A stretch of 64,000 nucleotides of DNA from Actinoplanes siamensis (GTDB lineage Bacteria > Actinomycetota > Actinomycetes > Mycobacteriales > Micromonosporaceae), in assembly GCF_016862395.1 (NCBI RefSeq), contig NZ_BOMW01000033.1, positions 1 through 64,000 of the forward strand. Reading direction: 5' to 3'. The position numbers were made by a program, and so were the translations under genes. The notes beneath the pieces are model-generated. The model was not told the origin of the DNA. It searched no databases and saw only the letters and a program-made list of their open reading frames with translations. Each line of letters begins with the position of its first letter. Position 1 is the first letter of the stretch. Below, piece by piece: positions 24,720 to 32,933 of this stretch.

Positions 24720-25346
24720 TCAGGACTCCTTGACCGCTATGGTCTCGACGGTGTTCGCCACGTGCTCGAACGCGTCGCAGGCCGCCTCCAGCTCGTCGGC
24801 GACCTCCTTCATCTTCAGGACGGTCAGCGCGTCGTACTCCCCGGAGAAGAGCCGGACCAGCAGCATCCGGTAGGCCCGGTCGCCGTCGTTCTCCAGCCGG
24901 TTTATCTCGATCCAGTACTCCTCGAGATTCTTCATGGTGCGCAGCCGGGGCATCGCCTCGGAGGTGATCTTCGCCTGCTGGTCGAGGACCGTGATCAGCT
25001 CGTGCATCTCCCGGGGCAGTGACGGCAGCTCGGTCAACCCGTACAGGTAGAGCAGGTTGCCGACCGCCTCCAGGTGGTCCATGACGTCGTCCAGCTGGGA
25101 GCCGAGCGAGTAGATGTCGGCCCGGTCGAACGGCGTGATGAACGTGGAGTTGATCTTTTTGTACAGCTCGTGCGTGATCGCGTCGCTGTCGTGCTCGACG
25201 TCGCTGAGCCGTTCGCTGACCGACTGCACGTCGACCCCCGGCAGGGCCAGCTCGTTGAGCAGCTCGGTGCCCTTCACCAGGTTGTGCGAGGCCTTGGTGA
25301 AGAGGTCGTAGAAGACGCCCTCGACTGGGCGGAATGAGAACTTCAC
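24720..25346 (-). CDS. DUF47/PhoU-like Pit accessory protein
   Basis: A 208-residue helical protein: MKFSFRPVEGVFYDLFTKAS, then DVEHDSDAITHELYKKINSTFITPFDRADI and a Glu/Asp-rich C-terminal half. This is the PhoU-fold DUF47 family encoded with Pit transporters and thought to regulate them. GTG 25346 is the conserved start; an upstream ATG (25404) adds a non-conserved 19-residue extension. It is the first gene of the pit operon. Confidence 0.9.
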   Translation of the reverse strand: MKFSFRPVEGVFYDLFTKASHNLVKGTELLNELALPGVDVQSVSERLSDVEHDSDAITHELYKKINSTFITPFDRADIYSLGSQLDDVMDHLEAVGNLLYLYGLTELPSLPREMHELITVLDQQAKITSEAMPRLRTMKNLEEYWIEINRLENDGDRAYRMLLVRLFSGEYDALTVLKMKEVADELEAACDAFEHVANTVETIAVKES

Positions 25347-25426
25347 GGCGCGGACCTCGATCGACGGGGTATTGGATCTCCGCTGAACTCTATCGGTCTC
25401 CATTAGTTCACCCGCCGGACATGGTC

Positions 25427-26353
25427 TTACACCGGACGGGGCGCCCCGTGTCGGCCGGTCCGGGCCGGAAGTTCGGGTTCCGGGGTACGGGCCACCGGGT
25501 GCCGGCGCAGGAACCTGGCCAGCCCGTGCAGGTCCCGGTCGGCGATCGCGTCCACGCCGGCCGCGGCCAGCTCTCCCCAGACCGCCGCTCGGGCCCGCCG
25601 GGAGCCCTCCGCCAACCCGCTGATCCGCACCGTACGGCCGTCCTCGTGGGCCGCCCGGATCAGCGCGTGCAGCAGGTGCCGTTCCTCGGCCGCGATGGGT
25701 TCCCGGCCGTCCCAGCCGAACCGCCGTGCCCACGGCTCGCTGAGCACCGGCGCCAGCTCCGCCGGGGTGGATCGGGAGCCCAGGTCGTCGAAGCCGCCGT
25801 CGGCGAACGCGTACCGCGTCGGCTGGGCGGCGAGCAGGTCCCGGGCGTCCACGATGCCGGCCACCGTGACGGTCACCACGCCCGGTGTCACCTCCCCGCC
25901 GGCGCTGCGGCTGAGCAGCGTCGCGTGGTCCCGCAGCTGCTGGTCCAGCATCCGGTAGGCGCGCAACAGCGAGTCGGTGTCCCGCACCGGTCCGGTGAAC
26001 TCCACCACCAGCTGGAACGGCGCATGCTGGTCGGGCCAGAGCCGGCCGCCGGTGGCCTGGGCCCGGGCGAACAGCGGGGCCAGCACGAGCCGGCGCAGGG
26101 TGCGGCCGGGCTGTGGGTCGCCGGGGCCGAGGAACAGCTCGCCGTGCGGGCCGGGGACCACCCGTACCGTCATCCCGGCCAGCCCCAGCCGCAGCACCAC
26201 CGGCAGCGGGTCGGTGAGCCGGTCCGGGACCAGCGCGTGGCCGCATGCCAGGCTGCTCCGGGTCCGGCGGGCCAGGGCGATCGACATGGCGCCGCCCGCA
26301 CCGGCGAGACCGGCCAGGCTTCCCGCGAGAGTCGCCATGTCCTGCACGTGCAC
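25427..26353 (-). CDS. PI-PLC/GDPD-like protein with a degenerate active site
   Basis: About 308 residues. It aligns throughout with actinobacterial PI-PLC/glycerophosphodiesterase-like TIM-barrel proteins, judged from remembered family sequences. Examples are GRLWPDQHAPFQLVVEF, GVVTVTVAG, QPTRYAFADG, AAGVDAIADRDLHGLARFLRRH. The usual catalytic positions are gone: HAHND is replaced by CGHALV, VEADV by VRVVPG and AHD by GPGD. It is probably a pseudoenzyme with a binding role. The start is uncertain: GTG 26353, GTG 26347 or ATG 26338. It is divergent from the ECF41 sigma gene. Confidence 0.65.
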   Translation of the reverse strand: MHVQDMATLAGSLAGLAGAGGAMSIALARRTRSSLACGHALVPDRLTDPLPVVLRLGLAGMTVRVVPGPHGELFLGPGDPQPGRTLRRLVLAPLFARAQATGGRLWPDQHAPFQLVVEFTGPVRDTDSLLRAYRMLDQQLRDHATLLSRSAGGEVTPGVVTVTVAGIVDARDLLAAQPTRYAFADGGFDDLGSRSTPAELAPVLSEPWARRFGWDGREPIAAEERHLLHALIRAAHEDGRTVRISGLAEGSRRARAAVWGELAAAGVDAIADRDLHGLARFLRRHPVARTPEPELPARTGRHGAPRPV

Positions 26354-26441
26354 CCCACCATCCAATTTGAGAGTAAATGTACCGTTTCTAACTGTGGCAC
26401 AGGTGATACCCGGCGCTGGGCAAGCCGCGCAGAATTGCGTC

Positions 26442-27326
26442 ATGCCGTCGTCCACCGCCAACGAGTTCGAGGCCCACCGCGCGTACCTCACCGCTGTCGC
26501 CTTCCGGATGCTGGGCAACCGCGCCGAGGCCGAGGACGCGGTGCAGGAGGCCTGGCTGCGCTTCGCGCAGGCACAGGACGTACGGGACGCGCGCGGCTGG
26601 CTGACCACCGTCACCGGCCGCATCTGCCTGGACCAGCTGAACTCCGCCCGGGTGCGGCGCACGTCGTACCCCGGTGAGTGGCTGCCCGCGTTCGCCGTCG
26701 ACCCGGACGCCGACCCGGCAGTGCTCGCCGAACGGGCCGATCAGGTGAGCATCGCGCTGCTGGTGGTGCTGGAGCGGCTCACCCCGGAGCAGCGGGTGGC
26801 GTTCGTGCTGCACGACGCGTTCGGGGTGCCGTTCGAGGAGGTGGCCACGGTGCTGGACACCACACCCGCGGCCGCCCGGCAGCACGCCTCCCGCGGGCGC
26901 CGGGCGGCGGCCGAGGGCGGCGTCCGGCACACCGCGGGAGTGGCCGAGCAGCGTCGGGTGCTGGCGGCGTTCCTGACCGCGGCGCAGAGCGGCGATCTCC
27001 GTACGCTCGTCTCGGTCCTGGCTCCGGACGTCGTCGCGATCAGCGACGGCGGCGGGGTGGCCCGCGCCGCGCGGCGTCCGGTGCTCGGCGCGGAGAAGGT
27101 GGGCCGGTTCTTCCACGGCCTGTTCACCCGCAGGCTCGGCGACGTGACAGACCTGAAGGTGGAGCCGGTGCTGGTCGAGGGCGACGCCGGGATGCTGCTG
27201 CGCGGCGTGTGGCCGGACGGCTCCCGGCTGCTCGTGGTGCTCACCGTCGCCGTCGAGGACGGGCGCATCACCGGGCTCTTCACCCAGCAGAACCCGGAGA
27301 AGGTGTTACTGGGTGACCTCGAGTAG
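26442..27326 (+). CDS. ECF41-family RNA polymerase sigma factor (SigJ-like)
   Basis: A 294-residue sigma factor. Sigma2 and sigma4 regions (AYLTAVAFRMLGNRAEAEDAVQEAWLR; LTPEQRVAFVLHDAFGVPFEEVA) are fused to a SnoaL-like C-terminal domain that replaces a separate anti-sigma factor. Signature spots of ECF41 are visible: EWLPAF after the linker, ISDGGG in the tail domain and QNPEK near the end. ECF41 genes normally sit beside a COE gene (carboxymuconolactone decarboxylase, oxidoreductase or epimerase). None is here; the divergent neighbour is the degenerate PLC-like gene. The 3' end overlaps convergent DUF402 by 21 bp. Confidence 0.9.
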   Translation: MPSSTANEFEAHRAYLTAVAFRMLGNRAEAEDAVQEAWLRFAQAQDVRDARGWLTTVTGRICLDQLNSARVRRTSYPGEWLPAFAVDPDADPAVLAERADQVSIALLVVLERLTPEQRVAFVLHDAFGVPFEEVATVLDTTPAAARQHASRGRRAAAEGGVRHTAGVAEQRRVLAAFLTAAQSGDLRTLVSVLAPDVVAISDGGGVARAARRPVLGAEKVGRFFHGLFTRRLGDVTDLKVEPVLVEGDAGMLLRGVWPDGSRLLVVLTVAVEDGRITGLFTQQNPEKVLLGDLE

Positions 27327-27812
27327 GTGCTTGCGGTACTGCGTGGCGAACGGCTCGGTCCCGTCGCCCAGCTGGCCCATCAGCAGCTCGGCGGCCGCGT
27401 TCGCCTCGACGACCAGGTCGTCCGGGTAGCCGAACAGGGTCCGGTGCTCCTCGAACTCGTCCTCGTCGCGCAGCTCCACCAGCCCGGTCTCGCGGCGCCG
27501 CACCACGTCCAGGTCGAGGTCGACGATGTGGACGGTGTCACCCTCCCAGCGCGCCGGGGTGGTGATGTCGCAGTAGACCTCGCTGGTGCGCGGGGGCGGG
27601 TTGAACATCCCGGTCCACCACGCGTGGTGCGGGACGAGCAGGACGAACGGGATCTGCTCGACGGACGGGCGGCCGTGGTAGACCGACGCCGTGCCCTGCG
27701 TCACGCCGACCCAGGTGCCCAGGTCATCCTCGGCCAGCCGGCGGGCCGGATAGTCGCGATGGGCCGAACCGTCGTACTTGGTGTAGATGACCCGGACCAT
27801 CTCGCTCGGCAT
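27306..27812 (-). CDS. DUF402 domain-containing protein
   Basis: A 168-residue protein with VPHHAWWTGMFNPPPRTSEVYCDITTPARWEGDTVHIVDLDLDVVRR. This is the DUF402 core with its Asp/Lys-type metal-binding barrel, related to FomD and nucleoside phosphohydrolase-like enzymes. The physiological substrate is unknown. ATG 27812 has a leaderless -10, TAGGGT, 6 nt upstream. Confidence 0.87.
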   Translation of the reverse strand: MPSEMVRVIYTKYDGSAHRDYPARRLAEDDLGTWVGVTQGTASVYHGRPSVEQIPFVLLVPHHAWWTGMFNPPPRTSEVYCDITTPARWEGDTVHIVDLDLDVVRRRETGLVELRDEDEFEEHRTLFGYPDDLVVEANAAAELLMGQLGDGTEPFATQYRKHLLEVTQ

Positions 27813-27818
27813 GGGTGC

Positions 27819-27824
27819 ACCCTA
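27819..27824 (-). promoter_or_regulatory. Leaderless -10 (TAGGGT) for the DUF402 gene
   Basis: TAGGGT on the minus strand, then 6 nt, then ATG 27812. It is divergent from the dinG-like promoter 32 bp away. Confidence 0.6.
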
Positions 27825-27855
27825 ACGGTGACCCGGATATGTCGGTGGTCCCGGG

Positions 27856-27861
27856 TACGGT
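27856..27861 (+). promoter_or_regulatory. Leaderless -10 (TACGGT) for the DinG-like helicase
   Basis: TACGGT, then 6 nt, then GTG 27868, with no ribosome binding site. Confidence 0.6.
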
Positions 27862-27867
27862 TCGTGC

Positions 27868-29862
27868 GTGCCCGCAGCAACCAAGAAGAAGGCGACCGCC
27901 GATCAACTCCTCGCCGCCGCGGTCGGCGCCGTCCCCGGAGGGTCCGCGCGCCCGGGCCAGCAGGCCATGGTCGCCGCGATCGACAAGGCCATCAAAGACC
28001 GTGAGCACCTGCTGGTGCAGGCCGGCACGGGCACCGGCAAGAGCCTGGGCTACCTGACGCCGGCGCTGCTCGTGGAGGGTCCGGTGGTGGTCTCCACGGC
28101 CACCCTGGCCCTGCAGAACCAGCTGGTCGAGCACGACCTGCCCCGGCTGGCCACGGCTGTCGAGCCGGTGCTCGGGCGCAAGCCGACGTTCGCCGTGCTC
28201 AAGGGCCGGCACCACTACCTGTGCATGGCCAAGCTGGAGCACGCCGACGAGCAGGCGCCCACCGACACGCTCTTCGACGACGCGCCGGCGCCCAAGGCCG
28301 GTCAGTGGCTGGGCGAGGCCGGCCGGCTCGGCAAGCAGGTCGTCCGGATCCGCAAGTGGGCGGACAAGACCCAGACCGGCGACCGGGACGAGTTGGACCC
28401 GGGCGTCGACGACGCGGCCTGGCGCTCGGTCTCGATGCCGGCCCGCGACTGCGTCGGCGCGGCCCGTTGCCCCTACGGCCAGGAGTGCTTCGCCGAGGCC
28501 TCCCGGGCACGTGCCCGGGAGGCCGACATCGTGGTCACCAACCACAGCCTGCTCGCCGTCGACATGCTCTCCGACCGGCACATCATCCCGCCGCACAAGC
28601 TGCTCGTCGTCGACGAGGCGCACGAGCTGGCCGACCGGGTCTCCTCGGCGTCGCAGGCCGAGCTCACCCCGGAGGCGGTCGAGCGGGCCGGTCGCCGGGC
28701 CCGCACACTGATCCCGCCGGCAGCCGCCGAGTCGCTGGCCGAGGCTGCCGACGCGCTCACGGTCGGTCTCGCCGACGTGCCGCCGGGCCGGCTCACCAGC
28801 GGCCTGCCGGACACCCTGCGGCAGGCCGTCACCCTGTTGGAGTCGGCGACCCGGGCCGGGCTCACCGCGATCGGCGACGTCAAGAGCGACGACCCCGATC
28901 CGGTACGCAAGCAGCAGGCCAAGGCGGTGCTCGACGAGCTCTCGTCGACGGCTCAGCGGCTGCTCGAGGCGGACGAGTTCGACGTCGCCTGGGTGGAGAA
29001 GTCGGAGATCGGCGCGGGCCGGCGGGCGCTCGTGGTGGCCCCGCTCTCCGTGCACGGCACGCTGGCCCAAGCACTCTACGAGGACCGCACGGTGGTGGCC
29101 GCCTCGGCGACGCTGACCCTGGGCGGCCGGTTCGACACCGTCGCCCGCTCGCTCGGGCTCCCGGTGAAGGACACCGCCGCGGAGTCCGGCGACGGCTGGA
29201 CCTCGCTGGACGTCGGCTCCCCGTTCGACTATCCGAAACAGGGCATTCTGTACGTCGCGGCGCACCTGCCCCGGCCGGCGGCGTCCGGCCTGCCCGACGC
29301 CGCCGCGGAGGAGCTGCTCAAGCTGGTGCAGGCGCTGGGCGGGCGCACGCTGGGCCTGTTCTCCTCACGCAAGGCGGCCACCCAGGCGGCCGAGCTGCTG
29401 CGCGCCCGGACCGACCTGCCGATCCTGCTGCAGGGCGACGAGACGCTGCCGATCCTGGTCCGCAAGTTCCGGGAGGAGAAGTCCAGCTGCCTGTTCGGCG
29501 TGATGTCGCTCTGGCAGGGCGTGGACGTGCCCGGCGACTCCTGCCAGCTGGTGGTGATCGACCGGTTGCCGTTCCCGCGCCCGGACGAGCCGCTGGCCGC
29601 CGCCCGCTCCGCCGCCGCCGACGCGGCCGGCGCCTCGGGCTTCGCCTCGGTGAGCGTCCCGATCGCGGCGGTCCGCCTGGCCCAGGGAGTGGGCCGGCTG
29701 ATCCGCTCGACGGGCGACAAGGGGGTGGTCGCGGTGCTGGATTCCCGGCTGGAGACGGCCCGCAGCTACGGGACGTTCCTGCGCAACTCCCTGCCCCCGT
29801 TCTGGTACACGACCCGGTCGGACGTCGCGATCGGCGCCCTCACCCGGCTGGCCGGGAGCTGA
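27868..29862 (+). CDS. DinG/XPD-family ATP-dependent DNA helicase
   Basis: A 664-residue superfamily 2 helicase. Walker A GTGTGKS is at residues 53-59, DEAH in LLVVDEAHEL near residue 248, and GLFSSRKAA, QGVDVPGDSCQLVVIDRLPFPRP and QGVGRLIRS are motifs IV-VI. Between motifs I and II are four Cys (CVGAARCPYGQEC and the Cys of HHYLCMAK), the positions of the XPD/DinG iron-sulfur cluster. It unwinds DNA 5' to 3', probably R-loops and damaged forks. GTG 27868 is set by the leaderless promoter. Confidence 0.9.
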   Translation: MPAATKKKATADQLLAAAVGAVPGGSARPGQQAMVAAIDKAIKDREHLLVQAGTGTGKSLGYLTPALLVEGPVVVSTATLALQNQLVEHDLPRLATAVEPVLGRKPTFAVLKGRHHYLCMAKLEHADEQAPTDTLFDDAPAPKAGQWLGEAGRLGKQVVRIRKWADKTQTGDRDELDPGVDDAAWRSVSMPARDCVGAARCPYGQECFAEASRARAREADIVVTNHSLLAVDMLSDRHIIPPHKLLVVDEAHELADRVSSASQAELTPEAVERAGRRARTLIPPAAAESLAEAADALTVGLADVPPGRLTSGLPDTLRQAVTLLESATRAGLTAIGDVKSDDPDPVRKQQAKAVLDELSSTAQRLLEADEFDVAWVEKSEIGAGRRALVVAPLSVHGTLAQALYEDRTVVAASATLTLGGRFDTVARSLGLPVKDTAAESGDGWTSLDVGSPFDYPKQGILYVAAHLPRPAASGLPDAAAEELLKLVQALGGRTLGLFSSRKAATQAAELLRARTDLPILLQGDETLPILVRKFREEKSSCLFGVMSLWQGVDVPGDSCQLVVIDRLPFPRPDEPLAAARSAAADAAGASGFASVSVPIAAVRLAQGVGRLIRSTGDKGVVAVLDSRLETARSYGTFLRNSLPPFWYTTRSDVAIGALTRLAGS

Positions 29863-30024
29863 CGGCGCGGCTCGCATGCACCATCCCGGCGCCCACGCTT
29901 CGGGGCCCGCCGGCGAGCCGCCGGGCATCCCCCCGCAGACCGCCCTGGTCAAGGCCGTCCTCCATCCGCGTGGCGCGGTGTCGCCGCGCCTGCGGTCCGG
30001 ATGGTCTGGGCCGATCGTGTCACC

Positions 30025-31038
30025 ATGGCTGCCGTGACGGCGCCGAAGATCTGGTTCGGGCCGCCGGCGGCTCCTCGCAGACGCCGGCGGCGGTGGGTGG
30101 CCGGGGTGGTCGCCTTCTGGGCCGCGGTGCTGGCCGGGCTGTCGTGGTGGTCCGTCCGCGGTGATCCGGCGACCGTGCCGGAGCAGCGGGACGTCGGGCA
30201 GGCGATGCCGGCGCTGCGCAGGGCGAGCGGAACGCTGCTGGCGGCGGCCGGAAGCGCGGCGTCGGGAAGCGGAGGGCTCGGCAACGTGGGGTCCGGCAGT
30301 GCCACGCCCGACAGCGCGGCGCCCAACGGGACCATGTCCGGCGGCGCCACACCCCACAGCGCGGTGCCCAACGGCGCCTCGGCCCTCGGCGCTGCCTCCA
30401 ACGGCGCCGCGGCCGGAAGCGAGCGGTGGGTGGTGCGGCTGGGGGAGTTGCGGAGCGAGACGTGCCAGCTGACTCCGATCCGGGCCGGGGTCAACACCTT
30501 TCGCGAGGTGTTCCTCTACGTCCCGCAGGGCCGCGCGCTGGACGCGTTCGACCAGGTCGCGGCCGCGCTCCCGCGGGAGTACCGGGCCGGGGTGGTGTCC
30601 GCCCGGGTAGGCACGAAGCTGTCGCTCTTCGCGGACGCCGGCGACTTCATCGCGATCGAGGCCCGGGCCCGGATGGACGACCAGGTCCTGACACTGTCCG
30701 CGCGGACCGGGTGCCGCCCGGGATCGCCCGATCCGGGGAGCGACCCGGCGGCGGGCGCCCCACCGGCGACACTGGCCGGGACCGTGGCGGCGCTCGGCGG
30801 GCGGGCCGACGCCGAGGTTTCCACGCTGGCAGTGGCGTGTCCCGGGGGCGGGACGGCAGCCACCTACCAGGCCATCGCGGGACCGAGCGGGGACGGGCCG
30901 CGCGGGCTGCCGGACGGGACGACGCCGGTGTGGTCGGGGGCGGACGGATGGGCGTACCGCCAAGGCCCGGAATCTGTCGTTGTCGCCGCTGGCGGAGAGA
31001 ACCTGCTGGTCAGCGTGACCCGCCCCTGCGGTCAGTAG
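30025..31038 (+). CDS. Hypothetical membrane-anchored extracytoplasmic protein
   Basis: A 337-residue protein. An Arg-rich stretch (RRRRRRW) precedes one membrane segment (VAGVVAFWAAVLAGLSWW). Then comes a Ser/Gly/Ala-rich linker of about 60 low-complexity residues (SGSGGLGNVGSGSATPDSAAP), then a globular part with three Cys. I recognise no family. ATG 30025 is a guess: ATG 30001 and GTG 30037 are possible. The 3' end overlaps the convergent DsrE gene by 7 bp. Confidence 0.6.
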   Translation: MAAVTAPKIWFGPPAAPRRRRRRWVAGVVAFWAAVLAGLSWWSVRGDPATVPEQRDVGQAMPALRRASGTLLAAAGSAASGSGGLGNVGSGSATPDSAAPNGTMSGGATPHSAVPNGASALGAASNGAAAGSERWVVRLGELRSETCQLTPIRAGVNTFREVFLYVPQGRALDAFDQVAAALPREYRAGVVSARVGTKLSLFADAGDFIAIEARARMDDQVLTLSARTGCRPGSPDPGSDPAAGAPPATLAGTVAALGGRADAEVSTLAVACPGGGTAATYQAIAGPSGDGPRGLPDGTTPVWSGADGWAYRQGPESVVVAAGGENLLVSVTRPCGQ

Positions 31039-31394
31039 ACGAGGGCCTGCGCGCCCTCGGTCATGATCTCCTCGACGAAGACGGCGGCGCCGGCGATGCG
31101 GATGCCCGGAACGACGTCGCCGGGGCCGATGTCCCGGCGGGCGGCGCACTGGGTGCAGGCGGTGACACGGCCGGCCGCGAGCAGCACCTCGAGCAGATCG
31201 GGCAGCGGCGCGGCGTGCGGCAGCTCGAACTCGGCGGCGCGGCCCGGCAGGGCGAACCAGGTGGACTCGCCGGTCAGCCAGAACGACACGTCGACGCCGG
31301 CGGTCGCGGCCGTGGTGGCGACGTTGAAGGCCTGGTTGCAGCGTTCCGGGGCGTCGGCTCCCGCGGTGGCCTTGACGACCAGCAAACGTGCCAT
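31032..31394 (-). CDS. DsrE-family protein
   Basis: A 120-residue protein starting MARLLVVKATAGADAPERCNQAFNVATTAATAGVDVSFWLTGEST. This is the DsrE/DsrF-like alpha/beta fold. CTQCAARR near residue 80 carries two Cys that could relay sulfur. The role is unknown but probably in sulfur transfer or redox. ATG 31394 is preferred over ATG 31406 because the -10 TATGCT (31402-31407) lies 7 nt before it and overlaps the longer start. Confidence 0.82.
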   Translation of the reverse strand: MARLLVVKATAGADAPERCNQAFNVATTAATAGVDVSFWLTGESTWFALPGRAAEFELPHAAPLPDLLEVLLAAGRVTACTQCAARRDIGPGDVVPGIRIAGAAVFVEEIMTEGAQALVY

Positions 31395-31420
31395 ACCGGC
31401 CAGCATAAGATGGGCCGGTC
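31395..31420. promoter_or_regulatory. 26-bp bidirectional leaderless promoter
   Basis: The whole gap between two divergent ATGs is 26 bp. On the minus strand TATGCT (31402-31407) is 7 nt from ATG 31394. On the plus strand TAAGAT (31406-31411) is 9 nt from ATG 31421. The two -10 elements overlap, so polymerase binding in one direction should exclude the other. Confidence 0.6.
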
Positions 31421-31525
31421 ATGGTTACGGAGATCGGGTTCGTGAGCCTGCTGGTCGCCGGGATGGGCGCACTGGCGGGCGGGTTCGGCTATCTGGCGAT
31501 GCGTATTTCGAGGGGGCGCTGGTGA
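31421..31525 (+). CDS. 34-residue single-span membrane peptide
   Basis: ATG 31421 to TGA 31525. MVTEIG, then about 22 hydrophobic residues (FVSLLVAGMGALAGGFGYLAM), then a basic end RISRGRW, the charge layout of an N-out/C-in membrane span. Its stop overlaps GTG 31522 of the nitrobindin gene (GTGA), so the two are translationally coupled. Too short for usual gene callers. Function unknown. Confidence 0.7.
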   Translation: MVTEIGFVSLLVAGMGALAGGFGYLAMRISRGRW

Positions 31526-32127
31526 GCGGCGAGAGTGCGACGGAAAACCCACTGGGACCGCCGCCGTGGCTGAACGCCCCGCCGGTCGACCCCTACCCCT
31601 ATGAGGACACCCACGACCTGCGGGTCGGTCCCGACCTGCACCAGTCGTTGCTCGGCCTGCTGCCGTTCATCGGGCTGTGGCGCGGGCGCGGCCAGGGCGG
31701 ATTCCCGGCGGAGGAGGACTACAACTTCGCCCAGGAGATCCGGATCAGCCACGACGGGCGCGACTTCCTGCGGTACGAGTCGCGCGCCTGGCTGCTCGAC
31801 GACGAGTCGCAGCCGATCGGGCAGGCGCTCAACGAGTCCGGCTTCTGGCGTCCCGTGCTGGTCGACGGCCGGCCCGGCGACGAGATGGAAGCCACGATGA
31901 TCCGGCCGGACGGGGTGGCCGAGCTCTATCTGGGCAAGGCCGCCAACACCCGGCTGGAGATGGGCACCGACGCGGTCGCCTACACGCCGTCCGGGCTGCA
32001 CGTGACCGGCGGGCACCGGCTGTTCGGGGTGGTCGAGGGGGCGCTGCTCTACGCGCACGAGATCTCGATCGACAACAGCAAACTGACGCCGCACATGTCC
32101 GCGCGGCTCCTCCGCATCGGCGGCTGA
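31522..32127 (+). CDS. Nitrobindin-like heme protein (FABP/DUF1794 family)
   Basis: A 201-residue beta-barrel. GLLPFIGLWRGRGQGGFP is the family's GxWxGxGxG motif, then FAQEIRISHDGRDFLRYESRAWLLD. LTPHMSARLLRIGG at the C-terminus holds the His that serves as proximal heme ligand in nitrobindins. Family members isomerise peroxynitrite to nitrate. The coupled small membrane peptide and downstream Fur gene recall the mycobacterial neighbourhood of this family. Confidence 0.88.
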   Translation: MSGESATENPLGPPPWLNAPPVDPYPYEDTHDLRVGPDLHQSLLGLLPFIGLWRGRGQGGFPAEEDYNFAQEIRISHDGRDFLRYESRAWLLDDESQPIGQALNESGFWRPVLVDGRPGDEMEATMIRPDGVAELYLGKAANTRLEMGTDAVAYTPSGLHVTGGHRLFGVVEGALLYAHEISIDNSKLTPHMSARLLRIGG

Positions 32128-32306
32128 CCCGCCCACCGCCGCGTCCGCGGCCGTCCGTTGGGCCCGCGGTCGCCCGCCGCGCTCACGGTCGCCCGCGGGC
32201 CGGCGGCTGTCCGCTGTTCCCCGGTCCCATCCGCCCGCGTTGATGGCGAACCCGGCCGCCCGTTTCGGCGACGGGCCCGACCCCGCCCGCGGTGGTGTCG
32301 GTCCGT

Positions 32307-32359
32307 GGCTGGGTCCCAGGGGCGTCTCGGGGTGCCGGAGGCGCCCCTGGGACCCAGCC
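32307..32359. repeat. Perfect 18-bp inverted repeat in the gap before fur
   Basis: GGCTGGGTCCCAGGGGCG (32307-32324) pairs exactly with 32342-32359; the loop is 17 nt. It belongs to the CCCAGGGGCGTCTC family. A related weaker hairpin with GGTGTC/GACACC lies at about 32384-32405. The remaining sequence between 32128 and 32490 shows no credible gene. Confidence 0.75.
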
Positions 32360-32498
32360 ACCTTCCTGCGACTGGTTGCTGGGGGTGTCTCGGGGCGCCG
32401 GTGACACCGCTCATGGCCGGCCGAGGGTCCGGCGGCCCCCGGGCTGATCGCCTGACGACACCGGGATCTGCTCGCTCAGCAACGGGAAGTCGGCGAAC

Positions 32499-32504
32499 TA
32501 TGCT
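32499..32504 (+). promoter_or_regulatory. Leaderless -10 (TATGCT) for fur
   Basis: TATGCT, then 6 nt, then GTG 32511. The hexamer is identical to the one serving the DsrE gene. Confidence 0.6.
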
Positions 32505-32510
32505 CGTGGG

Positions 32511-32933
32511 GTGTCCGCCACTTCGCTAGCCGCCATGCTCCGTGAGCGCGGCCTGCGGCTCACCCCGCAGCGTCAGCTCATCCTGGAAGCGGTGCACGAG
32601 CTGGGCCACGCGACCCCCGAGTCGGTGCACAACGCGGTCCGCGAGCGGGTCGCCGGTGTGAACATCACCACGGTGTATCGGACGCTGGAGCTGCTGGAAG
32701 AGCTCGGCCTGGTCAATCACACCCATCTCTCGCACGGCTCGCCGACCTACCACGCGGCCGGCGAGGATCAGCACGTGCACCTGGTCTGCCGCTCCTGCGG
32801 GTCGATCGAGGAGATGGACCCGGCTGTGCTCGGCCCGGTCTGTGACCGGCTGCTCGACGAGCGCGAGTTCCGGGTCGACGTGGGGCACGTCTCGCTCTTC
32901 GGGGTCTGCGGCAAGTGCAAGGAATCGGAGTGA
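32511..32933 (+). CDS. Fur-family metalloregulator
   Basis: A 140-residue regulator. Winged helix LTPQRQLILEAVHELGHATPESVH with recognition segment NITTVYRTLELLEELGLV; regulatory metal region HAAGEDQHVHLVC. Structural zinc site CRSC (93-96) and CGKC (133-136). It may be Zur/FurB-like or Fur-like; the sequence alone does not decide. The stop overlaps the first GTG of the 29-bp repeat ladder (GTGA), which links it to ygfZ. Confidence 0.92.
   Translation: MSATSLAAMLRERGLRLTPQRQLILEAVHELGHATPESVHNAVRERVAGVNITTVYRTLELLEELGLVNHTHLSHGSPTYHAAGEDQHVHLVCRSCGSIEEMDPAVLGPVCDRLLDEREFRVDVGHVSLFGVCGKCKESE

Noticed and set aside
25404-25420. PHO box upstream of the DUF47-pit operon (GTTCACCCGCC)
   Set aside because: Only one unit fits; the adjacent 11 bp do not repeat it, so it does not meet the direct-repeat rule.
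31406-31406. ATG 31406 as start of the DsrE gene
   Set aside because: It overlaps the -10 hexamer; ATG 31394 has the correct 7-nt distance and the conserved MARLLVVKA start.
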